From an uncultured Selenomonadaceae bacterium (GTDB lineage Bacteria > Bacillota > Negativicutes > Selenomonadales > Selenomonadaceae): DNA of 6,159 bases. A model generated the notes under the pieces. That model had not been told where the DNA came from. It saw nothing but the letters and a program-made list of their open reading frames with translations, and did no database searches. Positions 5,705 to 6,159 of the stretch are shown piece by piece (position 1 is the first letter of the stretch; the number at the start of each line of letters is the position of its first letter). The position numbers were made by a program, and so were the translations under genes. The stretch is from the NCBI GenBank assembly GCA_905236665.1, contig CAJONF010000168.1, positions 1 through 6,159 of the forward strand, read 5' to 3'.

Positions 5705-6159
5705 TTATTCGTCATGTTTAAAGAGCACATATGTTAAAGCAAAACCAACTGCAAATGCGATTACGTTTACGATGATATATTGAACAATCTGACCGTTCAT
5801 GTAAAGGAGCATACCAGGCAGAACCGTAATACCCATACCGGTACCAGCCAAGCCGAGGAAGCTAGAAACTGCACCGCCAGCCGCGCCGCCTACGCAACCG
5901 AACATGAAGGGTTTCATCAAACGAAGGTTGATACCGAAGATAGCAGGTTCGGTGATTCCCAAGAATGCCGGCACTGTGGACGAAATGTAAAGAGCACGTT
6001 TACGCGGATCTTGGGTTTTGAGCGAGACAGCCAATGCCGCACCACCCTGAGCAATCGTCGCGCAGGTGATAATCGCATTGAACGGGTCGGAACCCTGCGT
6101 GGAGAGCAGATAAATTTCCAACGCGCTGAAGACGTGGTGAACACCGAAGATAACGATGA
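5705..6159 (-). CDS. scrA: PTS sucrose-type EIIBC permease, C-terminal part (5' end outside window)
   Basis: The EIIC domain of a phosphotransferase permease carries the sugar across the membrane while EIIB phosphorylates it. The 151 visible codons begin IVIFGVHHVFSALE, with the paired histidines seen in sucrose-family EIIC proteins. Next come TIAQGGAALAVSLKT and the conserved loop GITEPAIFGINLRLMKPF. At least four hydrophobic segments are visible, ending with IIVNVIAFAVGFALTYVLF and the short tail KHDE. No EIIA domain is fused at this end. The frame is open to the window edge, and the coding continues past the TTG at 6119-6121, so that codon is not a start. With a GH32 hydrolase two genes downstream, sucrose is the likely substrate. 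A related beta-glucoside or trehalose permease is the main alternative. A terminator follows the stop, so the downstream genes may be a separate transcript. Confidence 0.85.
   Translation of the reverse strand, partial: IVIFGVHHVFSALEIYLLSTQGSDPFNAIITCATIAQGGAALAVSLKTQDPRKRALYISSTVPAFLGITEPAIFGINLRLMKPFMFGCVGGAAGGAVSSFLGLAGTGMGITVLPGMLLYMNGQIVQYIIVNVIAFAVGFALTYVLFKHDE

Overview
The window carries only minus-strand genes, so transcription runs from high to low coordinates. It looks like low-to-mid GC Firmicutes-type DNA. The evidence is an mnmG-rsmG pair, a sucrose PTS permease, a cytoplasmic GH32 hydrolase, strong AGGAGG-type ribosome binding sites, and U-tailed hairpin terminators. A Tat-exported flavoprotein beside a PTS operon would suit a diderm anaerobe such as a Negativicute, but that placement is an inference and not proven here.

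Layout in transcription order. (1) 6159-5705: C-terminal part of a sucrose-type PTS EIIBC permease, whose 5' end lies outside the window. (2) 5670-5563: its terminator, whose loop holds a 69-bp inverted array of heptamer repeats. (3) 5527-5447: a possible 26-codon ORF with a hydrophobic stretch. Its stop codon overlaps the ribosome binding site of the next gene. (4) 5433-3943: a Tat-signal, FAD-dependent oxidoreductase of the PF12831 type, with unknown substrate. (5) 3930-3874: a second, diverged copy of the last 19 codons of that oxidoreductase, in the same frame just after its stop. It is probably what remains of a lost paralogue. (6) 3855-2302: a GH32 beta-fructosidase, most likely sucrose-6-phosphate hydrolase. 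(7) 2274-2240: a terminator that runs directly into a promoter. (8) 2184-313: mnmG, which starts at TTG. (9) 290-1: the first 96 codons of rsmG.

How the genes fit together. The permease would import sucrose as sucrose-6-phosphate and the GH32 enzyme would split it into glucose-6-phosphate and fructose. The oxidoreductase between them has no evident role in that route, is predicted to be exported, and sits where tandem oxidoreductase genes seem to have been rearranged. mnmG (tRNA wobble-uridine modification) and rsmG (16S rRNA m7G methylation) form a separate housekeeping unit with its own promoter.

The most notable observations are the duplicated 3' tail of the oxidoreductase gene, the repeat element placed exactly in the loop of an otherwise intact terminator, and the small ORF coupled to the flavoprotein gene. 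I see no RNA genes, CRISPR array, transposase or integrase.
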